7,139 nucleotides of DNA, taken from the NCBI GenBank assembly GCA_027016355.1, contig JALWAF010000141.1:1-7139 (forward strand), in the 5' to 3' direction. The translations under genes were made by a program, and so were the position numbers. Position 1 is the first letter of the stretch, and the number at the start of each line of letters is the position of its first letter. Below, in pieces: positions 1-5,623 of this stretch. Under the pieces are notes generated by a model. The model was not told where the DNA came from, made no database searches, and worked only from the letters and a program-made list of their open reading frames with translations. Source of the DNA: Candidatus Moraniibacteriota bacterium. GTDB lineage: Bacteria > Patescibacteriota > Minisyncoccia > Moranbacterales > GCA-2747515.

Positions 1-1
1 T

Positions 2-937
2 CCAGAAACAAATACAATATTTACATGGAATAATGATCAAACAATATTAACAATAACACCAAAAACTATTTGGCAACCAGAGACAAAGTATTCTATTGCA
101 CTTCCACATAATTCACGAAAAGCAGCAGAAGAAATATCTACATTTTTCTCTTTTGAAACAATTTCATACCCACGCGTTATTGAAACAAATATTCCAAAAG
201 AAAATAATCAATATATAAACGAAGGAGAAGAAATTTTAATAACATTTGATAGAAATGTTGTTGATTTTGATTTACAGGCTGTTATGAGACCAGTTTTACA
301 ATCTGAGCAAAATTATGATGAGCAAGCCAAAACATTACATGTAAAAATATTAGAACAAACACAAGTTTATAAAGGATTTCATGACTTAACATTGTTTGCA
401 AAGCATAAAAATCAAAAAAATACACAATATTATCCGATAGATTCAATGACATTTAATACTTTATTACCCCAACCAGAAATATATCCTAAACAATTTGATA
501 AGCGTCTTAAAGTTGCAGCAGAATCTACTGCTCCTAAAATTAAGACTGGCAAATATATAGATGTTAATTTGAAAGCACAAATCACAACACTGTTTGAGGA
601 TGGTAAGTTTATCACTAATTTTGTAGATTCTACAGGAGCAGTTGAAACACCGACGCCTCCAGGAGAGTATCAAATATATAATAAAAATCCATATGCATTA
701 TCTAATATGTTTCAAGTATATTTGCCATATTGGATGGCGTTTACTCCAGATGGTTTATATGGTTTTCATGGATTAATTGTCTGGCCAGAAGGACATGAAG
801 ATATGCCACAAGGTGGAAAAGAAAGTAAGAGAAATATAGGTAGTGCGGTCTCTGCTGGCTGTGTAAGACATGATGCCCAAAATTCTAAATTTCTATATGA
901 TTGGGCAGATGTTGGAACAAAAGTTGTTATTTATTAA
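2..937 (+). CDS. L,D-transpeptidase (YkuD) with N-terminal Ig-like domains, 5' end outside window
   Basis: The frame is open from the first bases to the TAA at 935-937, giving 311 visible residues; the start lies left of the window. The N-terminal part reads like bacterial Ig-like repeats: the end of one domain at about residues 1-40, and a second from about residue 58 beginning YPRVIETNIP, followed by an EGEEILITFDR strand. The last 130 or so residues form a YkuD domain with the expected TPPGEYQI segment, catalytic-site His about residue 256 in GFHG, and nucleophile Cys about 287 in SAGCVRH. Enzymes of this family cross-link peptidoglycan stem peptides (3-3 links) or attach proteins to the wall, outside the membrane. 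A signal peptide or anchor is expected in the missing part. An ATG at 284 lies inside the Ig-like domain and is not a credible start. The family call is firm; the exact substrate is unknown. Confidence 0.92.
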   Translation, partial: PETNTIFTWNNDQTILTITPKTIWQPETKYSIALPHNSRKAAEEISTFFSFETISYPRVIETNIPKENNQYINEGEEILITFDRNVVDFDLQAVMRPVLQSEQNYDEQAKTLHVKILEQTQVYKGFHDLTLFAKHKNQKNTQYYPIDSMTFNTLLPQPEIYPKQFDKRLKVAAESTAPKIKTGKYIDVNLKAQITTLFEDGKFITNFVDSTGAVETPTPPGEYQIYNKNPYALSNMFQVYLPYWMAFTPDGLYGFHGLIVWPEGHEDMPQGGKESKRNIGSAVSAGCVRHDAQNSKFLYDWADVGTKVVIY

Positions 938-942
938 ACATA

Positions 943-976
943 AAAAACACTTCTTATGAATCATAGAAGTGTTTTT
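943..976 (+). terminator. Rho-independent terminator of the L,D-transpeptidase gene
   Basis: A perfect 12-bp stem (943-954 with 965-976, arm AAAAACACTTCT) and 10-nt loop begin six bases after the stop codon. The right arm ends in a run of T. Confidence 0.85.
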
Positions 977-1060
977 ATTACCCCCAAAAACCACCAGCAT
1001 AAGCTGATGAGTGCATTTAAAGCGTAGCGAGTGAAATATTTATATATTTTAAAAACAATA

Positions 1061-1175
1061 TTGTCATTTCGACTGTAGCGAAGCGAAATGGAGAAATCTC
1101 TAAACTAAAATTTTTACAATGTGTGTAAAGTTTTGAGATCTTTCGACTCCGTTATCACTACGCTCGAGATGACAA
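1061..1175 (+). repeat. MITE-like palindromic repeat, copy A
   Basis: The ends form an 11/12 inverted repeat: TTGTCATTTCGA at 1061-1072 and TCGAGATGACAA at 1164-1175. Inside are GAGAAATCTC and GAGATCTTTCGACTCC blocks, so much of the element can fold into one long hairpin. It codes for nothing visible. A shortened copy in the opposite orientation lies at 6534-6618. Repeats with TGTCATTTCGA-type ends are familiar as dispersed intergenic palindromes in several bacterial groups. That parallel is from memory, and the transposase that would move it is not in the window. Confidence 0.75.
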
Positions 1176-1200
1176 AAAATGATATAGTGTGAACTGTATG

Positions 1201-1252
1201 CAAAATTAGCAGGTGTAACCTGCAGGATAGAAGCCACCAGCATCGCTAGTGG
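1201..1252 (-). terminator. Tandem hairpins, probable ldh terminator
   Basis: About 10 bases past the ldh stop, read on the minus strand, is a hairpin with 7 of 8 pairs (1234-1252, loop 1242-1244). A second lies at 1209-1223 (GCAGGT, loop, ACCTGC) followed by TAATTTT. The second has the better T-rich tail. Either could end the ldh transcript, but neither is as strong as the other terminators here. Confidence 0.45.
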
Positions 1253-1262
1253 TTTTCACTTT

Positions 1263-2222
1263 TTATGAGAGTTCCGTAGATATTTTTTTGAGAATTTTTG
1301 CAGATTTTTGTAAATTATTTTGTTCTTCTTGTGATAATTCTATACAAATTTTACCAACTATCCCCTTTTTGCCCACCACTGCAGGCATGCTTAGACATAT
1401 ATCAGATACACCATAAATACCCTCTATCAGATGAGAAACGGGCAACACTGTCTTTTTATTGTGTAATATTGCATGTAATAGATAAGCAGTTCCAGCCCCG
1501 ATAGCATAATAAGTTGATTGTTTTCCTTCTATTATAGTATAGGCCGCGTTTTTTGCTTCTTGAAAAATCTTATCTTTATCAGATTCTTCTAGTCTATTAC
1601 ACGTGCCAAGTTTCATATTACCAATTGCAGCCGTACTCCATACAGGAAATTCACTGTCTCCATGTTCTCCGAGAATATACGCATGTATACTTTTGGGATT
1701 GATATCTAATTTTTTACCAATTAGATGACGAAAGCGCGCACTATCTAGTAGTGTGCCAGTGCCCATAATTTGGTCTTTTTTGTCAGGAAACATATCAATT
1801 GCAAGTTTTGTGAGAATATCTACAGGATTTGTCACCATTATCAAAACAATATCTGGATTTTTTTCAAAAATTTGTGGGACAATGTCACGAATGATTTTTG
1901 CATTTTTTTCTACAAGTTGCAAACGCGTCTCCCCTTCTTTTTGGGCAACACCACAAGTGATAACAACAACAGCACTATCTACACAATCATCATAGGACCC
2001 AATATGTACATCCGTTTGTCCTACAAAAGGTACAGCATGTTGCAAATCCATCACTTGAGACTCAACAAGTTTCTCATTTATATCAATAATAGCAATCTCT
2101 TGGGCAATCTCTTTCATTACTAGAGAGTGTGCAATAGTAGACCCAACCATCCCAGCCCCAATTATAGTTACTTTATCCCCCAGGGGATATTCTCTTTTTT
2201 CAAAATTCACCTCATTTTTCAT
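1263..2222 (-). CDS. ldh: L-lactate dehydrogenase
   Basis: NAD-dependent enzyme that interconverts pyruvate and L-lactate in the cytoplasm, regenerating NAD+ for fermentative glycolysis. Counting from the ATG at 2222 (319 aa, normal for the family), the Rossmann motif GAGMVG is at 22-27, followed by the cofactor-binding acidic residue in IIDIN. The substrate loop AQKEGETRL has Gln at the position where malate dehydrogenases have Arg (about 94), which argues for lactate. The loop Arg is at about 100, LDSARFR at 159-165, and the proton-relay His at about 187 in GEHGDSEF. A GTG at 2246 would add eight residues. Neither start has a Shine-Dalgarno sequence, so the choice rests on family length and the preference for ATG. 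It has its own promoter with a palindrome over the -35 region, and appears to be a single-gene transcript facing the L,D-transpeptidase gene. Confidence 0.95.
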   Translation of the reverse strand: MKNEVNFEKREYPLGDKVTIIGAGMVGSTIAHSLVMKEIAQEIAIIDINEKLVESQVMDLQHAVPFVGQTDVHIGSYDDCVDSAVVVITCGVAQKEGETRLQLVEKNAKIIRDIVPQIFEKNPDIVLIMVTNPVDILTKLAIDMFPDKKDQIMGTGTLLDSARFRHLIGKKLDINPKSIHAYILGEHGDSEFPVWSTAAIGNMKLGTCNRLEESDKDKIFQEAKNAAYTIIEGKQSTYYAIGAGTAYLLHAILHNKKTVLPVSHLIEGIYGVSDICLSMPAVVGKKGIVGKICIELSQEEQNNLQKSAKILKKISTELS

Positions 2223-2292
2223 AATTTGTGTGCCACAAACTTTCACAGCAGAGGCATATTATTTTATTATTTATATTTGTTTAACTATCATA

Positions 2293-2321
2293 ATTATACC
2301 ACATTCTTTACATATCTTTAA
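2293..2321 (-). promoter_or_regulatory. ldh promoter, extended -10 type
   Basis: On the minus strand, TGGTATAAT (2301-2293) is a perfect extended -10. The -35 position 17 bases upstream (2321-2316) reads TTAAAG, only half consensus, and lies at the centre of the 30-bp palindrome. A weak -35 under an operator-like site suggests regulated expression. Confidence 0.65.
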
Positions 2322-2334
2322 AGATATGTAAAGA
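2305..2334. promoter_or_regulatory. 30-bp perfect palindrome over the ldh -35 region, candidate operator
   Basis: Each half is TCTTTACATATCTTT or its exact reverse complement, with no spacer, so all 30 bases are symmetric. It starts four bases upstream of the extended -10 and covers the whole -35. That position suits a dimeric repressor blocking RNA polymerase, or an activator replacing -35 contacts. The half-site does not match a regulator motif that I recognise, including Rex (TTGTGAAATATTTCACAA). No T-run follows on either side, so a terminator is less likely. Confidence 0.6.
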
Positions 2335-2407
2335 GCAAAGATTATCTGAGTTTAATTATTTATATTTTTTAATTAAAAATAACATCTAACTCACTTACTT
2401 TAATAGT

Positions 2408-2435
2408 GTAGAGACGCATTGCAATGCGTCTCTAC
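2408..2435. repeat. 28-bp perfect palindrome
   Basis: GTAGAGACGCATTG followed by its exact reverse complement, in the spacer between the two divergent genes. Very similar GTAGAGACGC...GCGTCTCTAC hairpins occur as dispersed repeats in several bacterial genomes (recollection, not checked). It lies 15 bases upstream of the -35 of the next gene. Confidence 0.7.
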
Positions 2436-2450
2436 TTGCAAAAATAATAT

Positions 2451-2477
2451 TTGACATTTGAGGGGGGGTGATAAAAT
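2451..2477 (+). promoter_or_regulatory. Promoter of the 146-aa hypothetical gene
   Basis: Consensus -35 TTGACA at 2451-2456. The -10 TAAAAT at 2472-2477 has TG one base upstream (extended -10) and a short 15-base spacer, filled partly by a run of seven G. The gene starts 30 bases downstream. Confidence 0.55.
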
Positions 2478-2507
2478 TAAAATAATTAAGTGTTAATAAA
2501 AAATATT

Positions 2508-2948
2508 ATGACAGAACCAAAAATGCCAACACCAGAAGAAATGGCAAAAATTCATAAATCACGCACAGAATCAGATGCAGAATTATTAAAAGAAGGCGCA
2601 GAATATGCAGTGGATGAAAAGGGTGATGCACGATTAGATATTACTAAAGAACAAGCTGTTGATTTAGGCTTTGAAGAAACAGAACAAGTAATAAAAGTGG
2701 GTGGCGAAACTTTAGTTTACAAAGCAGGAGATAATCATGAAATATATAAAGGAATGATTGTTGGTATTGTTGATGATAAATATCATACTCAAAATAAAAC
2801 ATATCAAAAAGCACGGATAATTGAATTTGATAAAGAAAACCCAAGTCGTGTTTTGGTAAAGCCACTTGATGGAACAAAAGCAAAGTGGATTGACGTATTT
2901 GAAACTCAATATGCTATACAAATAAATGAAAGAACTGAGGTTGAATGA
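2508..2948 (+). CDS. Hypothetical protein, 146 aa
   Basis: No family recognised. From ATG 2508 the product is 146 residues, hydrophilic and rich in Glu and Lys, without signal peptide or membrane segment, so probably cytoplasmic. Residues about 1-60 are charged and look helical (PTPEEMAKIHKSR, ESDAELLKEGAEYAV). From about 60 the pattern becomes beta-like (VIKVGGETLVYKAG, YKGMIVGIVDDKY, ARIIEFDKENPSRVLVKPL, AKWIDVFETQY), suggesting a small barrel or SH3-like fold; this is inference. A GTG at 2490 in the same frame would add six residues, but ATG is preferred. Neither start has a Shine-Dalgarno sequence, as with ldh and unlike the array genes to the right. Codon use is AT-rich like ldh. It has its own promoter and terminator and so appears monocistronic. 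Confidence 0.85.
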   Translation: MTEPKMPTPEEMAKIHKSRTESDAELLKEGAEYAVDEKGDARLDITKEQAVDLGFEETEQVIKVGGETLVYKAGDNHEIYKGMIVGIVDDKYHTQNKTYQKARIIEFDKENPSRVLVKPLDGTKAKWIDVFETQYAIQINERTEVE

Positions 2949-2993
2949 AAAACAGAAAATTAAAAATATAGCCAATAAGATATCAAATTTTAT

Positions 2994-3024
2994 AAAAGCA
3001 GTTAGAATTATTCTAACTGCTTTT
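2994..3024. terminator. Strong bidirectional terminator
   Basis: A perfect 14-bp stem (2994-3007 with 3011-3024, arm AAAAGCAGTTAGAA) closes on a 3-nt loop, with T-runs in both directions. It ends the hypothetical gene on the plus strand and the small-gene array on the minus strand. In minus reading, the loop TAA (3010-3008) is exactly the stop codon of the 50-aa gene. Confidence 0.92.
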
Positions 3025-3160
3025 TCCATTGGACATTTGCCCTTTTACGATTATAGCTGCGTTTACCCTTACGACTACCGTGTGCTCCGCCTTTGTGACG
3101 GAGTGTCTCCACCGTACTAGGGTGGAGACGCGGTTTAATGCGTTCCACTTTTTTCTTCAT
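3008..3160 (-). CDS. Small basic protein, 50 aa, with ArfA-like KGKxSYxRK motif
   Basis: Start ATG 3160 has a perfect AGGAGG five bases upstream, inside the end of the preceding gene (stop at 3162), so the two are probably co-translated. The product is very basic with no membrane segment. Residues 31-39 read KGKRSYNRK. The ribosome-rescue factor ArfA of gammaproteobacteria has KGKGSYMRK in the part that lies in the empty mRNA channel of stalled ribosomes. ArfA and Bacillus BrfA are also about this size, and their mRNAs have a hairpin or terminator near the end of the ORF. Here the last five codons form one arm of the terminator stem and the TAA is its loop. A second 9-bp hairpin (3105-3113 with 3121-3129) lies within the coding region. 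The gene itself is convincing. The rescue role is a guess from one short motif plus layout; an RNA- or DNA-binding small protein is equally possible. Confidence 0.8.
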   Translation of the reverse strand: MKKKVERIKPRLHPSTVETLRHKGGAHGSRKGKRSYNRKRANVQWKKQLE

Positions 3161-3161
3161 T

Positions 3162-3326
3162 TTAACCTCCTAAAAAGTGTTGAATAATGACATGGCTAAT
3201 GTGAACATCAAGCCACTTACCAATCCATAACACCCTCAGTGTGAGTGGTGGTGCAATAATCACACCAATAACGGCTCCAATACACATACCAACAAGCATT
3301 CCACAATAAAACAAAAAGTTTTTCAT
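3162..3326 (-). CDS. Small membrane protein, 54 aa
   Basis: Start ATG 3326 overlaps the stop of the upstream gene as ATGA. GGGAGG lies seven bases upstream, inside that gene. One hydrophobic segment with small residues spans about residues 4-29 (FYCGMLVGMCIGAVIGVIIA), followed by PP, a short basic stretch (LRVLWIGKW) and a mildly polar C-terminus ending FLGG. This predicts one membrane span, with topology not clear. The final codons supply the AGGAGG of the next gene. Function unknown; a small phage- or plasmid-type membrane protein would fit. Confidence 0.78.
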   Translation of the reverse strand: MKNFLFYCGMLVGMCIGAVIGVIIAPPLTLRVLWIGKWLDVHISHVIIQHFLGG

Positions 3327-3571
3327 GCCCTACCTCCCTTTAGTTTTTCATAAATATATCCGCCAAATTCTACGGAAGTGACATCCTGCCAAAGCTGTGC
3401 GAGGTTATCACACCAAGTATCACAAACCTCTGATACAGCAATATTCTCTATCTCAGCCACTCTCTGAAATTCTTCATCGCTCCAACTCCAAGGCGAGTAG
3501 CCTTGTTGGTGAATACAATTAAAGTTCGTAAGAGTGCGATCTTCTCTGGGAGCAGTGACAAAAACCTTCAT
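3323..3571 (-). CDS. Hypothetical protein, 82 aa, first gene of a three-gene unit
   Basis: The frame stays open to 3667, but ATG 3571 is the start: AAGGAG lies 8-10 bases upstream, and the longer version would run through the palindromic element at 3611-3674. The product begins MKVFVTAPRED, which looks like a beta strand entering a loop, then carries an acidic helical middle with several Trp (PWSWSDEEFQRVAEIENIAV) and two Cys close together (CDTWC). It has no signal peptide or membrane span. It overlaps the next gene by four bases (ATGA), so these two are translationally coupled, and the third follows with its ribosome site in the second. No family recognised. Confidence 0.82.
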   Translation of the reverse strand: MKVFVTAPREDRTLTNFNCIHQQGYSPWSWSDEEFQRVAEIENIAVSEVCDTWCDNLAQLWQDVTSVEFGGYIYEKLKGGRA

Positions 3572-3610
3572 AGTAAATCTCCTTTTTGACTTTATAAGAG
3601 AATTATTTCC

Positions 3611-3674
3611 CTCTAAAATATTTTTAAGATTTCTTTCTCCAAAGAAATGACAATGGATTAGAAACATTTTAGAG
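3611..3674. repeat. Palindromic boundary element 1 (64 bp)
   Basis: The outer arms, 3611-3623 and 3662-3674, pair over 13 bases with one mismatch (CTCTAAAATATTT against AAACATTTTAGAG). Inside is an 8-bp hairpin with a 4-nt loop (3629-3636 with 3641-3648). Read on the minus strand the element ends TTTTAGAG, is followed by GGGAAATAA, and then leads to the ribosome site of the 82-aa gene. Element 2 is the same length and 58 of 64 bases identical, but inverted. Confidence 0.85.
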
Positions 3675-4054
3675 AAAAGCGAAGTTTTTCTCGTTTTATT
3701 AAGATTGTTGATAATACAACAAAATGACAGTGGCGGCTCGTCAGGCCCTTCGGAACTTCACCGAAGCTATTATTCCCCAGTTATTACGTCATAGAGATGG
3801 ACGGATGGTTCGGGGATTAGCCTCCGGTCACCATCAAACAAGGAGGGGTCACATTTTACTTCTGTCCGAGAAGCAGTCAGTTTTGCTTCGTGACTAGGAT
3901 CCCGTTGGTTGAACTAGGCATTTTTTTGGGTCGTACCAAGGACCACGAGAAGATTGGAGTACTAACATTTGTTTATTACGGATAAAACAAACACTCTCCT
4001 AAGGGGACCTTCAGCTCCCATTTTTTTGATAACCCAGAAATATTAAACTGGGAG
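3675..4054 (-). other. Structured non-coding region following the 105-aa gene
   Basis: There is no convincing gene on either strand. Stem-loops include GAGAAAA/TTTTCTC (3672-3678 with 3686-3692), GAAGCA/TGCTTC near 3881-3900, GGTC/GACC near 3929-3943, and an imperfect stem around 4029-4058 that includes the stop codon of the 105-aa gene. In minus reading the ordered blocks AAAAAATGGGAG, GTGGTCCTTGGTA and CAAAAAAA recur in the region after the 76-aa gene, suggesting a shared RNA or DNA structure. It is less AT-rich than the flanking chromosomal DNA. It may be a long structured 3' UTR or an RNA gene. Confidence 0.5.
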
Positions 4055-4372
4055 TTATGATGGCAGACATGCTAAGCAAAAATTCTTGCCAATAGTAGCC
4101 TTTCTGATTCTCTTAAGATCAGGGCGTACAGGCTCCATATCATCAAGAAAAAGAGAATATGCATTTTTTATTTCAGTAATCCTGAATACGCGACCGTATT
4201 CAGAACACTGGCATTGAGAGCACTTGCCCTCAGAGGCTTTTACTATATAGGTGATGGTTGTTCCGATTCCATCCCTACTTGAGTTAACCTTCATCTCAAA
4301 AGAGGTTTTTTTGGCGGAAGAACGTTTCCGCCACTGCTTTTTTGGCTGATATGGCTGGGTGTGTCGTCTCAT
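4055..4372 (-). CDS. Hypothetical protein, 105 aa, with paired cysteines (possible zinc ribbon)
   Basis: Start ATG 4372 has AAGGAG about 7-9 bases upstream, in a leader that closely matches that of the 82-aa gene. Residues 1-22 are strongly basic (RRHTQPYQPKKQWRKRSSAKK). A beta-rich middle follows (IGTTITYIVKA), with CSQCQC at 51-56 and CLAC at 99-102. Two CxxC pairs about 45 residues apart would suit one zinc site, and the basic N-terminus suits nucleic-acid binding; both are inference. The linker contains VFRITEIKNAYSLFLDDMEP, of normal globular composition. No membrane segment. It is the only gene of its unit, followed by about 380 bases of structured non-coding DNA. Confidence 0.83.
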   Translation of the reverse strand: MRRHTQPYQPKKQWRKRSSAKKTSFEMKVNSSRDGIGTTITYIVKASEGKCSQCQCSEYGRVFRITEIKNAYSLFLDDMEPVRPDLKRIRKATIGKNFCLACLPS

Positions 4373-4409
4373 GACAATCTCCTTTTGAAATTGTGAGAAA
4401 ATTATTTCC

Positions 4410-4473
4410 CTCTAAAATATTTCTAATCAATTGTTATTCCTTTGAAGAAAGGAATCTTAAAAATATTTTAGAG
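4410..4473. repeat. Palindromic boundary element 2 (64 bp), inverted relative of element 1
   Basis: The 13-bp outer stem CTCTAAAATATTT/AAATATTTTAGAG is perfect. Read on the minus strand it matches the plus strand of element 1 with six differences. Two of these are a compensatory T-A to C-G change in the inner hairpin (4452 and 4439), and a third repairs the outer-stem mismatch of element 1. It precedes GGGAAATAA and the leader of the 105-aa gene. Confidence 0.85.
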
Positions 4474-4638
4474 AAAATCAACAATCTTACATTGCACACG
4501 CAAAATACTAGAGATGCGAAGTTTTTCTTTTAAAAAAGAACAACTCTTTCGTCAGCTTTTTTAACGTGGGCTTCCTCCACAGTGTACGTCCGTTAAATTT
4601 AAAAGCCGGACGGCGGATTTCTCTCCGCGGGTTGTGTC
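4474..4638 (-). other. Non-coding region following the 39-aa gene
   Basis: No gene seen. It holds GC-rich stems just after the 39-aa gene (GCGGA/TCCGC about 4614-4630), GTGG/CCAC around a GGAGG without a nearby start, and two sequences shared with the flank of element 1: the 13-mer GCGAAGTTTTTCT (4516-4528, also 3679-3691) and ATCAACAATCTT (4477-4488, inverted at 3701-3712). This suggests the flanks were shuffled along with the palindromes. Confidence 0.45.
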
Positions 4639-4758
4639 TCACTTTTTGGCAAGTGCCTTTTTAAGCGCACTTCCAACTGAGACCTTGAGAGGTTTCTCCG
4701 GCCGGCGCGTACGCCGACGGAGTTCCTTTACCGGGATACGACCAACAATCTTTGCCAT
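4639..4758 (-). CDS. Small basic protein, 39 aa
   Basis: Start ATG 4758 has a perfect AGGAGGTG six bases upstream. The product begins MAKIVGRIPVKELRRRTRRP and ends SALKKALAKK. It has about 14 Lys or Arg among 39 residues, no acidic cluster, no Cys and no membrane span. Such composition suits binding to nucleic acid or the ribosome, but no family is recognised. Codons are clearly GC-richer (CGG, CGC, CCG, CTC) than those of ldh, indicating a foreign origin or different selection. It is the only gene between elements 2 and 3. The perfect ribosome site and sensible composition support it despite its length. Confidence 0.72.
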   Translation of the reverse strand: MAKIVGRIPVKELRRRTRRPEKPLKVSVGSALKKALAKK

Positions 4759-4800
4759 AATACACCTCCTAGGTGTTATGGGTTGTAAGGAAGTTATTTC

Positions 4801-4874
4801 CCTCTAACACTTCACAAAAAACTTTATGAAATCTTAGAGAGAGGAGATATCAGTAGTTTCAAAGATATCTCCAA
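4801..4874. repeat. 74-bp direct repeat, copy 1 (contains boundary element 3)
   Basis: Matches 5221-5294 at 70 of 74 bases, including an uninterrupted identical run from 4812. It includes element 3 and the adjoining 9-bp hairpin GGAGATATC/GATATCTCC (4843-4851 with 4864-4872, 12-nt loop). The two copies are exactly 420 bases apart and flank a unit without a recognisable gene. Confidence 0.9.
4802..4839. repeat. Palindromic boundary element 3 (38 bp)
   Basis: CTCTAAC at 4802-4808 faces TTAGAG at 4834-4839, with short inner pairing TTCACAAA/TTTATGAA. On the minus strand it ends GTGTTAGAG, followed by GGGAAATAA and the leader of the 39-aa gene. This gene-side arm is one base off the integron attC core GTTRRRY. 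Confidence 0.75.
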
Positions 4875-5221
4875 AATAAAATATATTGACCATGCCCGTA
4901 ATGTACCGGTTTATGCTTCAGTCAATGTTTGAGAGTAAAACTCTCCTACGAGCTATAACTTCGCTCGCGACTATTCCAAAAAAATTTGGATTACAGATTG
5001 GTAAAATCTGCTTGATCAACCAATTGGCCTAGTAAGCCATAATCATTTTTATCAAATAAGAACTGGGAGGGTTTTACCAGATATTTTCTTATTGACTTCA
5101 GTGCTCAAACACTGCTGAGGACATTACCACCCCAGTGTTGGTTTTCACACATTGTTTGAGCAATGCGCGAAATGCAGAATACCAGTCTGCTTTCTTCGCA
5201 TTCTCCAACAAGATGCGTTCC
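4875..5221 (-). other. Gene-less unit between elements 3 and 4, rich in stem-loops
   Basis: No supportable gene on either strand. Hairpins follow one another closely: GAGAG/CTCTC (about 4931-4945), CGAGC/GCTCG, CCAAA/TTTGG, CAGATT/AATCTG, CAGTG/CACTG (about 5100-5113), GCAGA/TCTGC. An 18-codon frame begins at the ATG ending at 5203 on the minus strand, but its GGAG is only one base from the ATG. An RNA gene or RNA-like cassette seems more likely than a protein gene. Confidence 0.45.
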
Positions 5222-5294
5222 CTCTAGTATCTCACAAAAAACTTTATGAAATCTTAGAGAGAGGAGATATCAGTAGTTTCAAAGATATCTCCAA
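5221..5294. repeat. 74-bp direct repeat, copy 2 (contains boundary element 4)
   Basis: Second copy of 4801-4874. The four differences all lie at positions 7-11, in the arm nearest the leader (GTATC instead of ACACT). Its hairpin GGAGATATC/GATATCTCC is at 5263-5271 and 5284-5292. Confidence 0.9.
5222..5259. repeat. Palindromic boundary element 4 (38 bp), degenerate arm
   Basis: CTCTAGT faces TTAGAG, so the inner pairing is weaker than in element 3. On the minus strand it is followed by GGGAACGCATC rather than GGGAAATAA, and no gene with a properly spaced ribosome site follows. Confidence 0.7.
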
Positions 5295-5490
5295 CAATTT
5301 AATTTTATCAATCTGCCATATGGAGCAGGTTTCCTGGCAGACTTGATCATTGTATAGTCCGAAAAATGGTGCACACATTTACGCGACTTCCCTGAATCTA
5401 CGCCTATTCGTAGATACCTACAACTTTACATATCTGCGAGCCCGGGACAGGCCATTTTGGCATTCCTGCACAGTAGTTTGAGGAAACTTA
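5295..5490 (-). other. Gene-less unit between elements 4 and 5, structured
   Basis: Strong stems include ATCTACG/CGTAGAT with a 6-nt loop (about 5397-5416), GCCA/TGGC (about 5452-5462), and a long interrupted stem pairing TCTGCCA with TGGCAGA and ATCAA with TTGAT (about 5308-5348). A 19-codon minus-strand frame starts directly after GCAGGA with no spacer, so it is not called. The region looks like a compact folded RNA of about 190 bases. Confidence 0.45.
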
Positions 5491-5496
5491 TTTTCC

Positions 5497-5620
5497 CTCT
5501 AACACTTCACAAAGGTTTAATTTGAGCATGTTTAGACATAAAAAAACTTCGCAAAAAATTTAATGTCCTTAAATTATGATTTATTCATAATTTATCTCAA
5601 CCTTTGCGAAGTTGTTAGAG
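5497..5620. repeat. Palindromic boundary element 5 (124 bp), most attC-like
   Basis: Arms read CTCTAAC, a 1-base spacer, then CTTCACAAAGGTT on the left, and AACCTTTGCGAAG, a 2-base spacer, then GTTAGAG on the right (5614-5620). The order of two paired blocks with an asymmetric spacer, a mismatch in the inner block and a variable tip resembles the R and L boxes of an integron attC site. The outer boxes are one base off RYYYAAC and GTTRRRY. The tip carries further hairpins (GACAT/ATGTC, AAATTATG/CATAATTT). On the minus strand GGGAAAATAA follows. Confidence 0.75.
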
Positions 5621-5623
5621 AGA

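Noticed and set aside
1263..2246. Longer ldh starting at GTG 2246
   Set aside because: Adds eight residues (VKVCGTQI) before ATG 2222 without a ribosome site. Family length and ATG preference favour 2222, though the longer form is not excluded.
3572..3667. Upstream extension of the 82-aa gene to 3667
   Set aside because: The added part is translation through palindromic element 1 and the leader; ATG 3571 has a well-spaced AAGGAG.
3724..3897. Plus-strand frame of 57 codons in the non-coding region after the 105-aa gene
   Set aside because: No ribosome site before the ATG, opposite to all other genes of the array, and it runs across several stem-loops. Chance is more likely in this GC-richer stretch.
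5152..5346. 64-codon plus-strand frame crossing element 4 and the direct repeat
   Set aside because: No ribosome site. It reads straight through a palindromic repeat, and the equivalent frame in the other repeat copy has no start codon. The common KLYEILERGDISSF stretch only reflects the DNA repeat.
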